Shown here in pieces: positions 9,580 through 18,652 of a stretch of 64,000 bases of DNA (position 1 is its first letter; each line of letters starts with the position of its first letter). Both the position numbers and the translations under genes were made by a program. Source of the stretch: Seohaeicola saemankumensis (GTDB lineage Bacteria > Pseudomonadota > Alphaproteobacteria > Rhodobacterales > Rhodobacteraceae); the NCBI RefSeq assembly GCF_020171285.1, contig NZ_JAIUZI010000005.1:62001-126000 (forward strand). Reading direction: 5' to 3'. The notes beneath the pieces were generated by a model that did no database searches, had not been told where the DNA came from, and saw only the letters and a list, made by a program, of their open reading frames with translations.

Positions 9580-10161
9580 ATGAGTGACAAAATTATTCCC
9601 TCCAATGCGCAAGATGGAAGTGAAGTGGCTGAAGATCTGAGCAGTATGTACCACGTCAAGGGGCAGGTTAAGTGGTTTGACCCGACCAAGGGCTTCGGAT
9701 TCGTCGTATCCGACGCCGGCGGTCCCGACATTCTCCTGCATGTGAACGTGCTGCGGAATTTCGGCCAGAACTCTGTCGCTGACGGGGCTCTGATCGAAAT
9801 CGTGACCCATCGCACCGAACGTGGTGTTCAGGCTGTCGAGGTCATTTCGATTGCCCCGCCCGAGCGGGACAACTCTCCCGTCCTCAGCGATTTCGCCGAT
9901 CTTGATCTCGGCGAGATCTCCGCGCGGCCGCTGGAACCCGCCCGCGTCAAATGGTTTGACAAGGGCAAGGGCTTTGGCTTTGCCAATGTCTTTGGCCGGT
10001 CCGAGGACGTGTTTCTGCATATCGAGGTGCTGCGCCAGTCCGGTCTGGCCGATCTGCAGCCGGGCGAGGCCCTGGCCATGCGGGTGATCGAGGGCAAGCG
10101 CGGCCGGATGGCCGCCGAGGTTCTGCCCTGGGAAGCCTCGATGACCGGCGAAGACGACTGA
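9580..10161 (+). CDS. Double cold-shock-domain nucleic-acid-binding protein
   Basis: A 193-residue protein with two CspA-type domains. The first covers residues about 25-95 (GQVKWFDPTKGFGFVV, then ILLHVNVLR) and the second about 125-185 (ARVKWFDKGKGFGFAN, then VFLHIEVLR). Each keeps the aromatic RNP1-like KGFGF core, so both should bind single-stranded RNA or DNA. The two are joined by an acidic linker. The ATG at 9580 is chosen over an upstream TTG because of the GGGGGGA stretch 10-12 bases before it. The upstream palindrome suggests specific transcriptional control. The DUF192 gene follows four bases after the stop, so co-transcription is likely. Confidence 0.92.
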   Translation: MSDKIIPSNAQDGSEVAEDLSSMYHVKGQVKWFDPTKGFGFVVSDAGGPDILLHVNVLRNFGQNSVADGALIEIVTHRTERGVQAVEVISIAPPERDNSPVLSDFADLDLGEISARPLEPARVKWFDKGKGFGFANVFGRSEDVFLHIEVLRQSGLADLQPGEALAMRVIEGKRGRMAAEVLPWEASMTGEDD

Positions 10162-10165
10162 ACCG

Positions 10166-10633
10166 ATGCGCCGCCTGCTGACCGCCCTCGTTCTGACGGT
10201 CAGTCTCGCCGCCTCCGCCTGGGCCGGCGATTGCCGCCGCGATGCGGTGGATCTGCGCGGCGACTGGGGCCAGCTGCGATTCTCCGTGGAAATCGCCGAT
10301 ACGCCGCAAAGCCGGTCCCGTGGCCTTATGTTCCGCGAACAGATGCCCCGCATGGCCGGGATGCTTTTTGTCTACGAAGCCCCCGGTCGGGCCAGCTTCT
10401 GGATGAAGAACACGCTGATCCCGCTGGACATCATCTTTGCCGACCGGACCGGCCTCGTGACTCGCGTGCATTCGAACGCGATTCCGGGCGACCTCACCCC
10501 GATCGACGGCGGAACGCAGGTCTACGCGGTGCTGGAAATCAACGCGGGGCTGGCCGAACGCTTTGGGATTTCACCCGGCACCCAGATGCGGCATCAGGTT
10601 TTTGACGATGGGCCGGCCCTCTGGCCCTGTTAG
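10166..10633 (+). CDS. DUF192 family secreted protein
   Basis: A 155-residue protein with an N-terminal signal peptide (MRRLLTALVLTVSLAASAWA, cleavage after about residue 20). The DUF192 core is clear: TPQSRSRGLMFRE, then GMLFVYE, the FWMKNTLIPLDIIF signature and the ASP/Ala-rich C-terminal VLEINAG. The biochemical role of the family is unknown; export to the periplasm is predicted. It follows the cold-shock gene by four bases and is probably read from the same promoter. Confidence 0.88.
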   Translation: MRRLLTALVLTVSLAASAWAGDCRRDAVDLRGDWGQLRFSVEIADTPQSRSRGLMFREQMPRMAGMLFVYEAPGRASFWMKNTLIPLDIIFADRTGLVTRVHSNAIPGDLTPIDGGTQVYAVLEINAGLAERFGISPGTQMRHQVFDDGPALWPC

Positions 10634-10676
10634 GGCTTTTCAAACCCTGCCGGCGCGGCTAGACAGGCGCACGGTC

Positions 10677-10753
10677 CGGGGCGTGGCGCAGTCTGGTAGC
10701 GCACCTGTTTTGGGTACAGGGGGTCGTGAGTTCGAATCTCGCCGCCCCGACCA
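10677..10753 (+). tRNA. tRNA-Pro (anticodon TGG)
   Basis: A 77-base cloverleaf. The acceptor strands are CGGGGCG and CGCCCCG, followed by A and an encoded CCA. The D-arm is TGGCGCAG..TGGTAGCGCA. The anticodon stem CCTGT/ACAGG encloses TTTGGGT (anticodon TGG), and the T-arm contains GTTCGAATC. All stems pair. Confidence 0.97.
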
Positions 10754-10818
10754 CTTCGTTCACATCTTTCAAGACGTGCGGATGACGCGGAACCGGGCAT
10801 CGCCACGGGGCCGTGCCA

Positions 10819-11262
10819 TTACTCAGGAATACCGCCCGCGCGCAGGTACAGCTGGTCCAGCCGCCGCAGGGTCCGGCTGTCTTTCTGATAGACATGAATC
10901 GGATCGCCCGATTTCTGCGGCACGTTCACAAAGACGTCGTTCTCCACCAGATAGCCCGTTGCATTGGCGATGGTGCGGAACCGGATCACCAGTTGCGGCA
11001 GGTCTTCGGTGGTGCCGTTGTATCCCAGGATCAGCGCCGCGGTGGGTTCCGGCGGCAGGTATTCGCGGCATTCGACCAGATCGTCATCGATTCGCGAGAA
11101 CTGTTGCGCCGGTCCGGTACAGGCGGTCTCAAAGGCCGCAAGCAACGTGTCGGGATAAGAGGCAAACCGTGCCTTCCCGCTGGAAACCGCAACATCTTGT
11201 GTTGCGCAACTCGCCAGCACCAAAAGGCAAGCGGTAAGGCAAAGAGCGGTTGTCCGACGCAT
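10819..11262 (-). CDS. Small lipoprotein of unknown function
   Basis: A 147-residue protein with a lipoprotein signal (RTTALCLTACLLVLASC, lipobox LASC, Cys at about residue 19). The start at 11262 is preferred because CAGGA lies about eight bases upstream. The mature part is a compact mixed domain with no motif I can assign. It has two further Cys residues (ACTGP and VECRE) that could form a disulfide. It is a single gene, divergent from the nrdJ upstream region. An envelope location is predicted; function is not. Confidence 0.7.
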   Translation of the reverse strand: MRRTTALCLTACLLVLASCATQDVAVSSGKARFASYPDTLLAAFETACTGPAQQFSRIDDDLVECREYLPPEPTAALILGYNGTTEDLPQLVIRFRTIANATGYLVENDVFVNVPQKSGDPIHVYQKDSRTLRRLDQLYLRAGGIPE

Positions 11263-11781
11263 GATCACGGTCCTGTGTCCAATTTCCGGTCAATCAATGC
11301 CCGAGGATTGAGGCAGAGTTTAGGCCGGAGCGCGGCGCAAAATCAACCGCCGCAGTGCGGCGGAATCACGTCGGAATCGTTAACGTCTCTGACCAACCGC
11401 CTATGTCCGTTTGGAAAATTTCCTGTCCGGCAGGCGGGGCGATCCATGCAGTGGCAGCAGCCTCGCGCAGGGCGGCTTCGTGCGTTGGCACGGGCAGGGG
11501 GCGGTCAACCAAAAAGTTTGTCCAAAACAGGTAAAAATTTCGTTGACCTTATAGGTAAGGATACGCCAGATTGTGTGGGCCGGTCGCTGAGCCACTAAAT
11601 CTGGTAGGTATAGCCAGAAGGCGGCGACGGGGTTGGGACAGTTGAACATTTTCGGAACATCATGCTGCGCACGGCTGATTGCGCCCTTTTCGGGGTGTGG
11701 CGATTTGTTTTCCTGCTCTGACCGGGCGTGGGGGGCCGTTACTGGCCAAAAGGAAATGCTGGAAGTTCAGAGGCAGCGCAC
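11263..11781. other. 519-bp intergenic region upstream of nrdJ
   Basis: No credible coding sequence. It contains a 7-bp-stem hairpin at 11347-11363 (CCGCCGC-agt-GCGGCGG), a possible -35 TTGACC at 11543-11548, and the two-part hairpin at 11566-11604 described separately. A and T are more frequent here than in the flanking genes. It must hold the promoters of both the lipoprotein gene and nrdJ. Confidence 0.6.
11566..11604 (+). promoter_or_regulatory. Two-part hairpin in the nrdJ upstream region
   Basis: CCAGATT (11566-11572) pairs perfectly with AATCTGG (11598-11604). Inside, after a symmetric two-base internal loop on each side, GTGG (11575-11578) pairs with CCAC (11592-11595), leaving a 13-base terminal loop. 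It lies about 178 bases before the nrdJ ATG and would be in the 5' leader if transcription starts after the TTGACC at 11543. No T-tract follows, so it is not an intrinsic terminator. A conserved nrdJ RNA motif has been described upstream of such genes; membership cannot be checked here. Confidence 0.5.
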
Positions 11782-14700
11782 ATGAAGATCGAAAGAAAAT
11801 TCACCACGGCAGAGCAGGACGCATACGCGGAGCTCGACTTTGTTTCGGCCACGTCCGAGATTCGCAATCCCGACGGCACCGTGGTGTTCCGTCTCGACGA
11901 TATCGAAGTGCCCGCCAGCTGGAGCCAGGTCGCCAGCGATGTGATCGCCCAGAAATATTTTCGCAAGGCCGGTGTCCCCACCGAGCTGAAAAAGGTCCGC
12001 GAAAAGGATGTCCCCGAATTTCTCTGGCGTTCGGTTCCGGCCTCCGACGATACCCCGCGCACCGGCGAAACCTCCTCGAAACAGGTCTTTGACCGTCTGG
12101 CCGGCGCCTGGGCCTACTGGGGCTGGAAAGGCGGCTATTTCTCGACCGAGGAAGACGCCCGCGCCTACTTTGACGAAATGCGCCACATGCTGGCGTCCCA
12201 GCGCGCCGCCCCCAACAGCCCGCAGTGGTTCAACACCGGCCTGCACTGGGCCTATGGCATCGACGGCCCGGCACAGGGCCACCACTATGTCGATTACAAG
12301 ACCGGCAAGCTGACCAAATCAAAATCCTCCTACGAACACCCGCAGCCCCACGCCTGCTTTATCCAGGGCGTGCAGGACGACCTGGTCAACGACGGCGGCA
12401 TCATGGACCTGTGGGTCCGCGAGGCGCGTCTGTTCAAATACGGCTCGGGCACCGGCACCAACTTCAGCCACCTGCGCGCCGAAGGCGAGGCGCTGTCGGG
12501 CGGCGGCAAATCCTCGGGCCTGATGGGCTTCCTGAAAATCGGCGACCGCGCTGCCGGCGCCATCAAGTCGGGCGGCACCACGCGGCGCGCGGCCAAGATG
12601 GTGATCGTCGACGCCGATCACCCCGATATCGAGGATTTCATCAACTGGAAGGTGCTGGAGGAACAGAAGGTCGCCAGCATCGTTGCCGGATCAAAGATGC
12701 ACGAGAAGAAGCTGAACGGCATCTTCGAGGCGATCCGCACCTGGGACGGTACCGAAGAAGACGCCTTTGACACCGCCAAGAACGAGGCGCTGAAAGCCGC
12801 CGTGCGCGACGCCAAGCGCAACATGATCCCGGAAACCTACATCAAGCGGGTTCTGGATTACGCTCGCCAGGGTCACACCAGCATCGAATTCCCCACTTAC
12901 GACACCGACTGGGATTCCGAGGCCTACAACTCCGTTTCCGGCCAGAACTCGAACAACTCGATCCGCGTCACCAACGCCTTCCTCACCGCCGTTGAAAAAG
13001 ACGCCGACTGGCAGCTGATCAACCGCACCGACGGCAAGGTCGCCAAGACCGTCCGCGCCCGCGACCTGTGGGAACAGGTCGGCCACGCGGCATGGGCCTG
13101 CGCCGATCCGGGCATCCAGTACCACGACACCGTCAACGAATGGCACACCTGCCCCGAAGACGGCGAGATCCGCGGCTCGAACCCCTGTTCCGAGTACATG
13201 TTCCTCGACGACACCGCCTGTAACCTGGCCTCGATGAACCTGCTGACCTTCCTCAAGGACGGCGTGTTCCAGGCCGAGGATTACATGCACGCCGCCCGGC
13301 TCTGGACCCTGACGCTGGAAATCAGCGTCACCATGGCCCAGTTCCCCTCCAAGGAAATCGCCCAGCTCAGCTACGATTTCCGCACCCTGGGCCTCGGCTA
13401 TGCCAACATCGGCGGCCTGCTGATGAACATGGGCTACAGCTATGACTCGCCCGAAGGCCGCGCGCTCTGCGGTGCGCTCACCGCGATCATGACCGGTGTG
13501 GCTTACGCCACCAGCGCCGAAATCGCCGGCGAACTTGGCGCCTTTGCCAAATACCAGAAAAACAGCGCCCACATGCTGCGCGTCATCCGCAACCACCGCA
13601 ACGCCGCCTACGGCGCGACCGATGGCTACGAGAGCCTCGCCGTGAAACCGGTGCCGCTGGATCACGCCAACTGCCCCGACGCCAAACTGGTCGATCTGGC
13701 CATGTCGGCCTGGGACGAGGCGCTGAACCTGGGCGAGAAAAACGGATACCGCAACGCACAGGCCACCGTGATCGCCCCCACCGGCACCATCGGCCTGGTG
13801 ATGGACTGCGACACCACCGGCATCGAACCCGATTTCGCGCTGGTCAAGTTCAAGAAGCTCGCCGGCGGCGGCTACTTCAAGATCATCAACCAGTCGGTTC
13901 CCGCCGCGTTGGAAAAGCTGGGTTACTCCAGCGCCCAGATAGAGGAAATCGTCGCCTACGCCGTGGGCCACGGCTCCATCGGCAACGCGCCCGGCATCAA
14001 CCACACCACGCTGGCGGGCCACGGTTTCGGCGCCAACGAACTGGCCAAGGTCGACGCCGCGCTCGAAAGCGCCTTCGACATCCGCTTCGTCTTCAACCAG
14101 TGGACCCTGGGCGAAGAGTTCTGCACCAACGTGCTGGGCATCCCGGCGGACAAGCTGAACGACCCCACCTTCGACCTGCTGCGCCACCTGGGCTTCTCGA
14201 AAAAGGACATCGACGCCGCCAACGACCACGTCTGCGGCACCATGACCCTCGAAGGCGCGCCCTTCCTCAAGGAAGAGCACTACAGCATCTTCGACTGCGC
14301 CAACCCCTGCGGCAAGAAGGGCAAACGCTTCCTCAGCGTCGACAGCCACATCACCATGATGGCCGCCGCGCAAAGTTTCATCTCGGGTGCGATCTCCAAA
14401 ACGATCAACATGCCGAATGACGCCACCATCGAGGATTGCCAGAAAGCCTATGAACTCAGCTGGTCGCTGGGCATCAAGGCCAACGCGCTCTACCGCGACG
14501 GCTCGAAACTCAGCCAGCCTCTGGCCTCGGCCCTGGTCGAAGACGACGACGAGGCGGCCGAAACCCTCGAAACCGGCTCGCCCAACGAAAAGGCCGCCGT
14601 GCTGGCCGAAAAGATCATCGAAAAGGTCGTGGTCAAGGAAATCGTGCGCTCCCACCGCGAAAAGATGCCGCAACGGCGCAAAGGCTATACCCAAAAGGCG

Positions 14701-15456
14701 GTCGTCGGCGGCCACAAGGTCTACCTGCGCACCGGCGAATACGAGGACGGCAACCTGGGCGAAATCTTCATCGACATGCACAAGGAAGGCGCCGGCTTCC
14801 GTGCGATGATGAACAACTTCGCCATCGCCGTGTCGGTGGGCCTGCAATACGGCGTGCCGCTCGAGGAATTCGTCGACGCCTTCACCTTCACCAAGTTCGA
14901 ACCGGCGGGCATGGTGCAGGGCAACGACAGCATCAAGAACGCCACCTCGATCCTCGACTACGTGTTCCGCGAACTGGCGGTCTCCTACCTCGACCGCACC
15001 GACCTGGCCCATGTCAAACCCGAAGGCGCGACCTTCGACGACATCGGCCGCGGCGAGGAAGAGGGCGTGTCCAACATCTCCGAACTCAGCGAAACGGCGG
15101 CGTCGAAATCGCTCGAGGTGCTCAAACAGATCTCCTCGACCGGCTATCTGCGCAAACGCCTGCCGCAGGAACTGGTGGTGCTGAACGGCGGCCAGATGGT
15201 CGGCGCGACCGCCCTCAACACCGCGGCAGATCCGGTTGCGGCCCTGCAGACGCTGGTGCCCGAAACCGGGTCGGCGACCACCGTGGTCTCCACCACCGCG
15301 ATGACCTCCGGAACCGTCTCCATCGACGCCCGCACCAAGGCCAAGATGCAGGGCTATGAGGGCGAAGCCTGCGGCGAATGCGGCAACTACACGCTGGTGC
15401 GCAACGGCACCTGCATGAAATGCAACACCTGCGGCGGCACGTCCGGCTGTAGCTGA
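11782..15456 (+). CDS. nrdJ: Adenosylcobalamin-dependent (class II) ribonucleotide reductase
   Basis: A 1224-residue enzyme that reduces ribonucleotides to deoxyribonucleotides using a radical formed from adenosylcobalamin, without oxygen. The start at 11782 ([12 protein letters not shown]) has AGAGG upstream and matches the usual start; an upstream in-frame ATG adds a non-conserved tail. Visible elements include [15 protein letters not shown], the [21 protein letters not shown] active-site stretch, [15 protein letters not shown], and the C-terminal tail [23 protein letters not shown]. That tail is two Cys pairs that would re-reduce the active site and possibly bind zinc. The length is typical of the large alphaproteobacterial NrdJ. 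No other ribonucleotide reductase is in the window. Confidence 0.96.
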   Translation: MKIERKFTTAEQDAYAELDFVSATSEIRNPDGTVVFRLDDIEVPASWSQVASDVIAQKYFRKAGVPTELKKVREKDVPEFLWRSVPASDDTPRTGETSSKQVFDRLAGAWAYWGWKGGYFSTEEDARAYFDEMRHMLASQRAAPNSPQWFNTGLHWAYGIDGPAQGHHYVDYKTGKLTKSKSSYEHPQPHACFIQGVQDDLVNDGGIMDLWVREARLFKYGSGTGTNFSHLRAEGEALSGGGKSSGLMGFLKIGDRAAGAIKSGGTTRRAAKMVIVDADHPDIEDFINWKVLEEQKVASIVAGSKMHEKKLNGIFEAIRTWDGTEEDAFDTAKNEALKAAVRDAKRNMIPETYIKRVLDYARQGHTSIEFPTYDTDWDSEAYNSVSGQNSNNSIRVTNAFLTAVEKDADWQLINRTDGKVAKTVRARDLWEQVGHAAWACADPGIQYHDTVNEWHTCPEDGEIRGSNPCSEYMFLDDTACNLASMNLLTFLKDGVFQAEDYMHAARLWTLTLEISVTMAQFPSKEIAQLSYDFRTLGLGYANIGGLLMNMGYSYDSPEGRALCGALTAIMTGVAYATSAEIAGELGAFAKYQKNSAHMLRVIRNHRNAAYGATDGYESLAVKPVPLDHANCPDAKLVDLAMSAWDEALNLGEKNGYRNAQATVIAPTGTIGLVMDCDTTGIEPDFALVKFKKLAGGGYFKIINQSVPAALEKLGYSSAQIEEIVAYAVGHGSIGNAPGINHTTLAGHGFGANELAKVDAALESAFDIRFVFNQWTLGEEFCTNVLGIPADKLNDPTFDLLRHLGFSKKDIDAANDHVCGTMTLEGAPFLKEEHYSIFDCANPCGKKGKRFLSVDSHITMMAAAQSFISGAISKTINMPNDATIEDCQKAYELSWSLGIKANALYRDGSKLSQPLASALVEDDDEAAETLETGSPNEKAAVLAEKIIEKVVVKEIVRSHREKMPQRRKGYTQKAVVGGHKVYLRTGEYEDGNLGEIFIDMHKEGAGFRAMMNNFAIAVSVGLQYGVPLEEFVDAFTFTKFEPAGMVQGNDSIKNATSILDYVFRELAVSYLDRTDLAHVKPEGATFDDIGRGEEEGVSNISELSETAASKSLEVLKQISSTGYLRKRLPQELVVLNGGQMVGATALNTAADPVAALQTLVPETGSATTVVSTTAMTSGTVSIDARTKAKMQGYEGEACGECGNYTLVRNGTCMKCNTCGGTSGCS

Positions 15457-15466
15457 GGAGGAAGGA

Positions 15467-15991
15467 ATGAAATCACTTCGAGATCTGTTCAAGCGCTTAC
15501 CCGTTGACGGGAACGTGAGAGATATCCTCAGGCAGTTCAACATGTCCCTTCAGATCGACAATAAGGCGAAGTCTGTTCGAGAACTCGCCGAAGGGCTTGG
15601 GTTCTCGGTAGATAGACGGGCGCTGCCTCGGGGGATGTCTGGTCGCTTGGTGCAGGACCCGTTTGCAGACAATGGGTACTCAATCGAAGTGAACAAGTTT
15701 CAAAGCGTTCAAGCACAACGGTGGGCGGTATTGCACGAGATTGGGCATTACTTTTTTCACGTTGATCGCTCTGATCCGCTCGCGGATTCCATGTATTTGG
15801 ATCGAGGAGAGGCCGCATTTTATGTGAACCAAGCCGAAGAGCGCGAAGCCAACGAGTTTGCGGCCGTACTTCTTTTCGGTGACGGCGCGCTCTCTGCTGC
15901 GCGGAGTCTGTACCGTGATGATTTGCAAAAGCTGGCGAGGCATTTCGGTGTTTCTGAGGCAACAGTTCGAATTGCTCTAAAGCAATTCTAG
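15467..15991 (+). CDS. Orphan ImmA/IrrE family metallopeptidase
   Basis: A 174-residue protein with the zincin motif HEIGH at residues about 90-94 and the downstream EEREANEFAA glutamate segment (about 124-133) that supplies the third zinc ligand. This is the signature of ImmA/IrrE peptidases, which cleave repressors and toxin-antitoxin regulators. It begins ten bases after the nrdJ stop with AGGAGGAAGG as a strong ribosome site. The usual partner, an XRE-type regulator, is absent on either side. Its base and codon use is visibly less GC-rich than nrdJ, suggesting a recent arrival. Residues 1-60 are a helical extension of unknown function. Confidence 0.82.
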   Translation: MKSLRDLFKRLPVDGNVRDILRQFNMSLQIDNKAKSVRELAEGLGFSVDRRALPRGMSGRLVQDPFADNGYSIEVNKFQSVQAQRWAVLHEIGHYFFHVDRSDPLADSMYLDRGEAAFYVNQAEEREANEFAAVLLFGDGALSAARSLYRDDLQKLARHFGVSEATVRIALKQF

Positions 15992-16231
15992 ATCAACAGC
16001 GCCGGCTATGGCGCTCAGGGGTGCGGGCCCGTTCTCGGGCGCGGCCCCGCCGAACCCACAGGGGCAGGGGCCGGACCACCATCCGGCCCGCCCCAGAACC
16101 CAAAGGAGCGGGACGGAGTATCAGTCCTCCCACTCTTTCACCGGGGCGGGTGCGCTCGCCCCCGACGACGTTCAGGTCGCAGGCAAAAAAACACCGGGCG
16201 GTCAACGAACAGAGCCTGAACGGCGAAACTC

Positions 16232-16262
16232 AAAAGGGGGGCCCCGCGCCCCCCATTCTTTT
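16232..16262. terminator. Bidirectional intrinsic terminator
   Basis: A run of six G (16236-16241) pairs with six C (16249-16254). The hairpin is preceded by AAAA and followed by ATTCTTTT, so it can act on either strand. It lies in the gap between the ImmA gene (plus) and the MttB-family gene (minus), about 240 bases after the ImmA stop. Confidence 0.6.
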
Positions 16263-16609
16263 GCCCGGCCCGCGCGCCGGAGGTCATCCTCCTCGATGAC
16301 AGGAAAAGGGACCGCACCCCGACCCAAGCCCTGAAGTGCGCGTGCCAGGTCGTCCGGCTCTTGCCCCTACCGTGCCCGCGATGGGCCGCCTCACGCCAGA
16401 GATGCCGCCTGGAGCCCCCCAAAACCCGGCCCGACCGCCCCTTTGGACAGGCCGATACCGGGCCGCCCTTCACCGCTCCTGACCCGACAGTCCGATGTCG
16501 CGCGTCCCGGCCGACACCGCCCCATCAGTCCACCCGGCAAGGCGGGATTTCCGCGCGGCCCGGCCTGACCGCATTGTCGCACCGGGTCTGCTTGCCAGCC
16601 GTCCCGCCT

Positions 16610-16680
16610 TTCATCTCTTCCGAAATACTCCAGGGGTGAATTGGCCCATCGGGCCAAGAGGGGGCTGGCCCCCTCCGCCC
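16610..16680 (-). repeat. Hairpin-plus-core intergenic repeat, copy 1
   Basis: Read on the minus strand, this starts with a GAGGGGG/CCCCCTC hairpin (16658-16675), then TTGGCCC-gat-GGGCCAA (16641-16657), then the core GGAGTATTT-CGGA-AGAGATGAA (16610-16631). It follows the MttB-family stop on that strand and could serve as its terminator. Three other copies of the same core are at 22481, 43373 and 44381. Confidence 0.75.
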
Positions 16681-16688
16681 CGCTGGCC

Positions 16689-18233
16689 TCACACCGGCAG
16701 GTGAATGGAAAACCGGGCCCGGATCGCCGCGTCCGTGGCGGCATCGAACCGCGCCGCCGGCCGCTGCGACAGGATTGCCTCCTTGCGCGCGCGTGCCTGA
16801 TCGACCAGGTCGGGCTTGCCGCGTTCCTCCCATTCCTTGGGCGAGGTCCGGTCGGCAAGCGCCGGGTAGACATAGTCGCGCTGCATTCGCTCCAGGGTCT
16901 GATCACTGCCCAGGTAATGTGCCGGCCCCCCAAGGCAGGTCGCCCGCATGACCTCCAGCGACAGCGAATCCTCGTCCACTTCGATGCCCCGCACACACCG
17001 CAGCGCCTGCCCGATCAGGTCGTTGCCCAGGATCAGCGACTCGTGGCAGAACCCCAGCAGCGAGGCATGCATGCCGGCGGCCTCATAGACCAGGTTCAGT
17101 CCTGACAGCCCCGCCATCACGTTGGAGATCGCCTGTTCCCACCCCGCCTGCATGTCCGGCAGCTTGGCATCCGCAATTCCCGCCGCCGCACCGCCCGGCA
17201 GGTTGTAGAACCGGTGCATCTGCGCGCAGCCCGCCGTCAGCAAGGCCTGTTCGCCCGACCCGCCCGACATCGCCCCGGTGCGCAGGTCGCTGACAAACGG
17301 CCAGGTGCCGAAAATCGCCGGATGCCCGGGCTTCACCGCGTTGACATAGACCAGCCCGGCCAGGCATTCGGCCACCGCCTGAACGATCGCCCCGGCGATG
17401 GGGGCGGGCGCGGTGGCCCCGGCCTGACCGGCCGACAACAGCAGCACCGGCATCCCGGCCCAGATGCATTCCTCCATCACCTGGCAGGATTCGGTGGCGA
17501 ATTTCATCGGCGGCACGACAAAGCAGTTCGAGTTGCTGACAAAGGGCCGCGCCCGCCACGCCGCCTCGCCGCCTGCGATCAGGTGCAGCATCTCGACCGC
17601 GCCGGCGACAAAACCCGGTTCCGTGAACGAGGTGCCGATGTGTTTCGTGGTGCCGCTGCAACAGGCGTAGATGGTGTTCAGGTCCAGTTCGCGATTGTCC
17701 AAAACGTCACGAGCGATGATTGGACGTTGTACAAAATGGATATTTTCCAGCTGATCGGCGATCCGCGCGGCATCGTACAGATCCTGCAGCGTGCTCTCGC
17801 GATAGCTGCGGTTCTGCACGTCTACCAGGTGAACAGCGGCCCCGGCGGTGCCGTAATGCACCCGCGTGCCGGACAGCTCCATGTCGTGACACGCCTCGCG
17901 CCCCATCAGGGTTATCTGCCGGTTTGTCCGCGCCAGCGTGTCTTCGACCAGTGCCGGCGGGAACCGGACCCGCCCGTCATCGCCCATGGTGCAGCCGGCG
18001 TTTGTCAGGTAGCGCACACCGCTTTCGGGGGCATCGGCCAGGCCGATCTGTTCCAGCGCATTCAGCGCGGCGCGGTGAATGCGCTGCATGTCATGGTCGG
18101 TCAGGGGCTCAAATGTGCCGCCGCTCATGCCGGGGCGCACCGGGCGCAGGTGATCGGCCAGCGGTGCGGCGCGGGCAGCACGACGGGCGGCGCGGCCGCC
18201 GCTGCGGGCCGAGGGTCGGGTAGCTTTGTTCAT
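16689..18233 (-). CDS. MttB-family (trimethylamine methyltransferase-like) corrinoid-dependent methyltransferase, non-pyrrolysine
   Basis: A 514-residue protein of the MttB superfamily. The N-terminus is basic and low-complexity (RAARRAARAAPLADH), then a TIM-barrel-type domain with DMELSGTRVHYGTAGAAVHLVD and, C-terminally, GLSGLNLVYEAAGMHAS and SLILGNDL. There is no internal amber codon, so it is a pyrrolysine-free member. Characterised members of that group demethylate glycine betaine or similar quaternary amines onto a corrinoid protein; the substrate here is unknown. No corrinoid protein or reactivase is nearby. A 30-codon open frame with a good ribosome site lies just upstream. Confidence 0.85.
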   Translation of the reverse strand: MNKATRPSARSGGRAARRAARAAPLADHLRPVRPGMSGGTFEPLTDHDMQRIHRAALNALEQIGLADAPESGVRYLTNAGCTMGDDGRVRFPPALVEDTLARTNRQITLMGREACHDMELSGTRVHYGTAGAAVHLVDVQNRSYRESTLQDLYDAARIADQLENIHFVQRPIIARDVLDNRELDLNTIYACCSGTTKHIGTSFTEPGFVAGAVEMLHLIAGGEAAWRARPFVSNSNCFVVPPMKFATESCQVMEECIWAGMPVLLLSAGQAGATAPAPIAGAIVQAVAECLAGLVYVNAVKPGHPAIFGTWPFVSDLRTGAMSGGSGEQALLTAGCAQMHRFYNLPGGAAAGIADAKLPDMQAGWEQAISNVMAGLSGLNLVYEAAGMHASLLGFCHESLILGNDLIGQALRCVRGIEVDEDSLSLEVMRATCLGGPAHYLGSDQTLERMQRDYVYPALADRTSPKEWEERGKPDLVDQARARKEAILSQRPAARFDAATDAAIRARFSIHLPV

Positions 18234-18652
18234 GGCGAATGTCCGGTCTGATCTCTATGCAAGGGCGGTGTCAGGCCGCGGCGGGTCGCCCCCGCGCCGC
18301 GCGTCCGCGCTCGGCCCCGATGGTGCGGCGGACCAATCCGATCTTGCTCAGCTCGCCCTGCATTTTATCTCCCTTTTCCCGCAGGTTCCGGCAATCGGCC
18401 GGACAAATCTGTTCTGTTTGCGACCTGTTCGGATGGCACCGGATCCGAAGTCGCGCAAACCCTCTCAGACGCTGTGGCGGGTCGGCCCGACACCGGCGGA
18501 AATTGGCCGGTCATGCCCACGGTACTTGAAACGGGACCGTGCAATTCACAGCTCTGTTTCAAGGCGATGAAACGGCCTTGAGCCGGGCGCTAGCCCCCTC
18601 TGTCCCGTGTTCGAAAATCGTCTGCGGGCCCCTGAAATACAGGAGATTTCTC
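18234..18652. other. 419-bp divergent intergenic region
   Basis: This separates the MttB-family gene (minus) from the outer-membrane protein gene (plus) and must hold both promoters. Apart from the small open frame at 18271-18363 (listed separately) and AGGAG at 18641-18645 serving the beta-barrel gene, I see no clear repeat or conserved motif. Confidence 0.5.
18271..18363 (-). CDS. Possible 30-residue small protein upstream of the MttB-family gene
   Basis: An ATG at 18361-18363 follows AAAAGGGAGATAAA, one of the best ribosome sites in this stretch. The frame encodes 30 residues (MQGELSKIGLVRRTIGAERG followed by an Ala/Arg/Pro-rich end) and stops at 18271, 37 bases before the next start. It is not in frame with that gene. 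It could be a short translated leader or a real small protein. Its composition beyond residue 20 resembles ordinary GC-rich background, so confidence is limited. Confidence 0.35.
   Translation of the reverse strand: MQGELSKIGLVRRTIGAERGRAARGRPAAA

Larger units (their letters stand above)
15992..16688. other. 697-bp region without a convincing gene
   Basis: Open frames here are Pro/Arg-rich artefacts of GC content with no plausible start or family. The region holds a hairpin at 16061-16094 (GGGCCGGA/TCCGGCCC stem extended by GGGG/CCCC), a terminator-like hairpin at 16232-16262, and a copy of the hairpin-plus-core repeat at 16610-16680. It separates two convergent genes. Confidence 0.6.

Noticed and set aside
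11445..11460. CAGTGGC, the complement of a B12-box-like GCCACTG, near nrdJ
   Set aside because: It is on the wrong strand for nrdJ, and the surrounding sequence lacks the other conserved parts of a cobalamin riboswitch.
12691..15543. 950-codon open frame antisense to nrdJ
   Set aside because: Shadow of a strongly conserved gene. The His/Gly/Val-rich translation has no recognisable domain.
16008..16334. 108-codon plus-strand frame in the gap after the ImmA gene
   Set aside because: Pro/Arg/Gly-rich translation, no ribosome site, overlapping frames of equal quality and hairpins inside. It is not credible as a gene.
16689..18233. Pyrrolysine-containing trimethylamine methyltransferase
   Set aside because: The frame is continuous with no in-frame amber codon and no pyl genes are present, so it is a non-pyrrolysine MttB relative.
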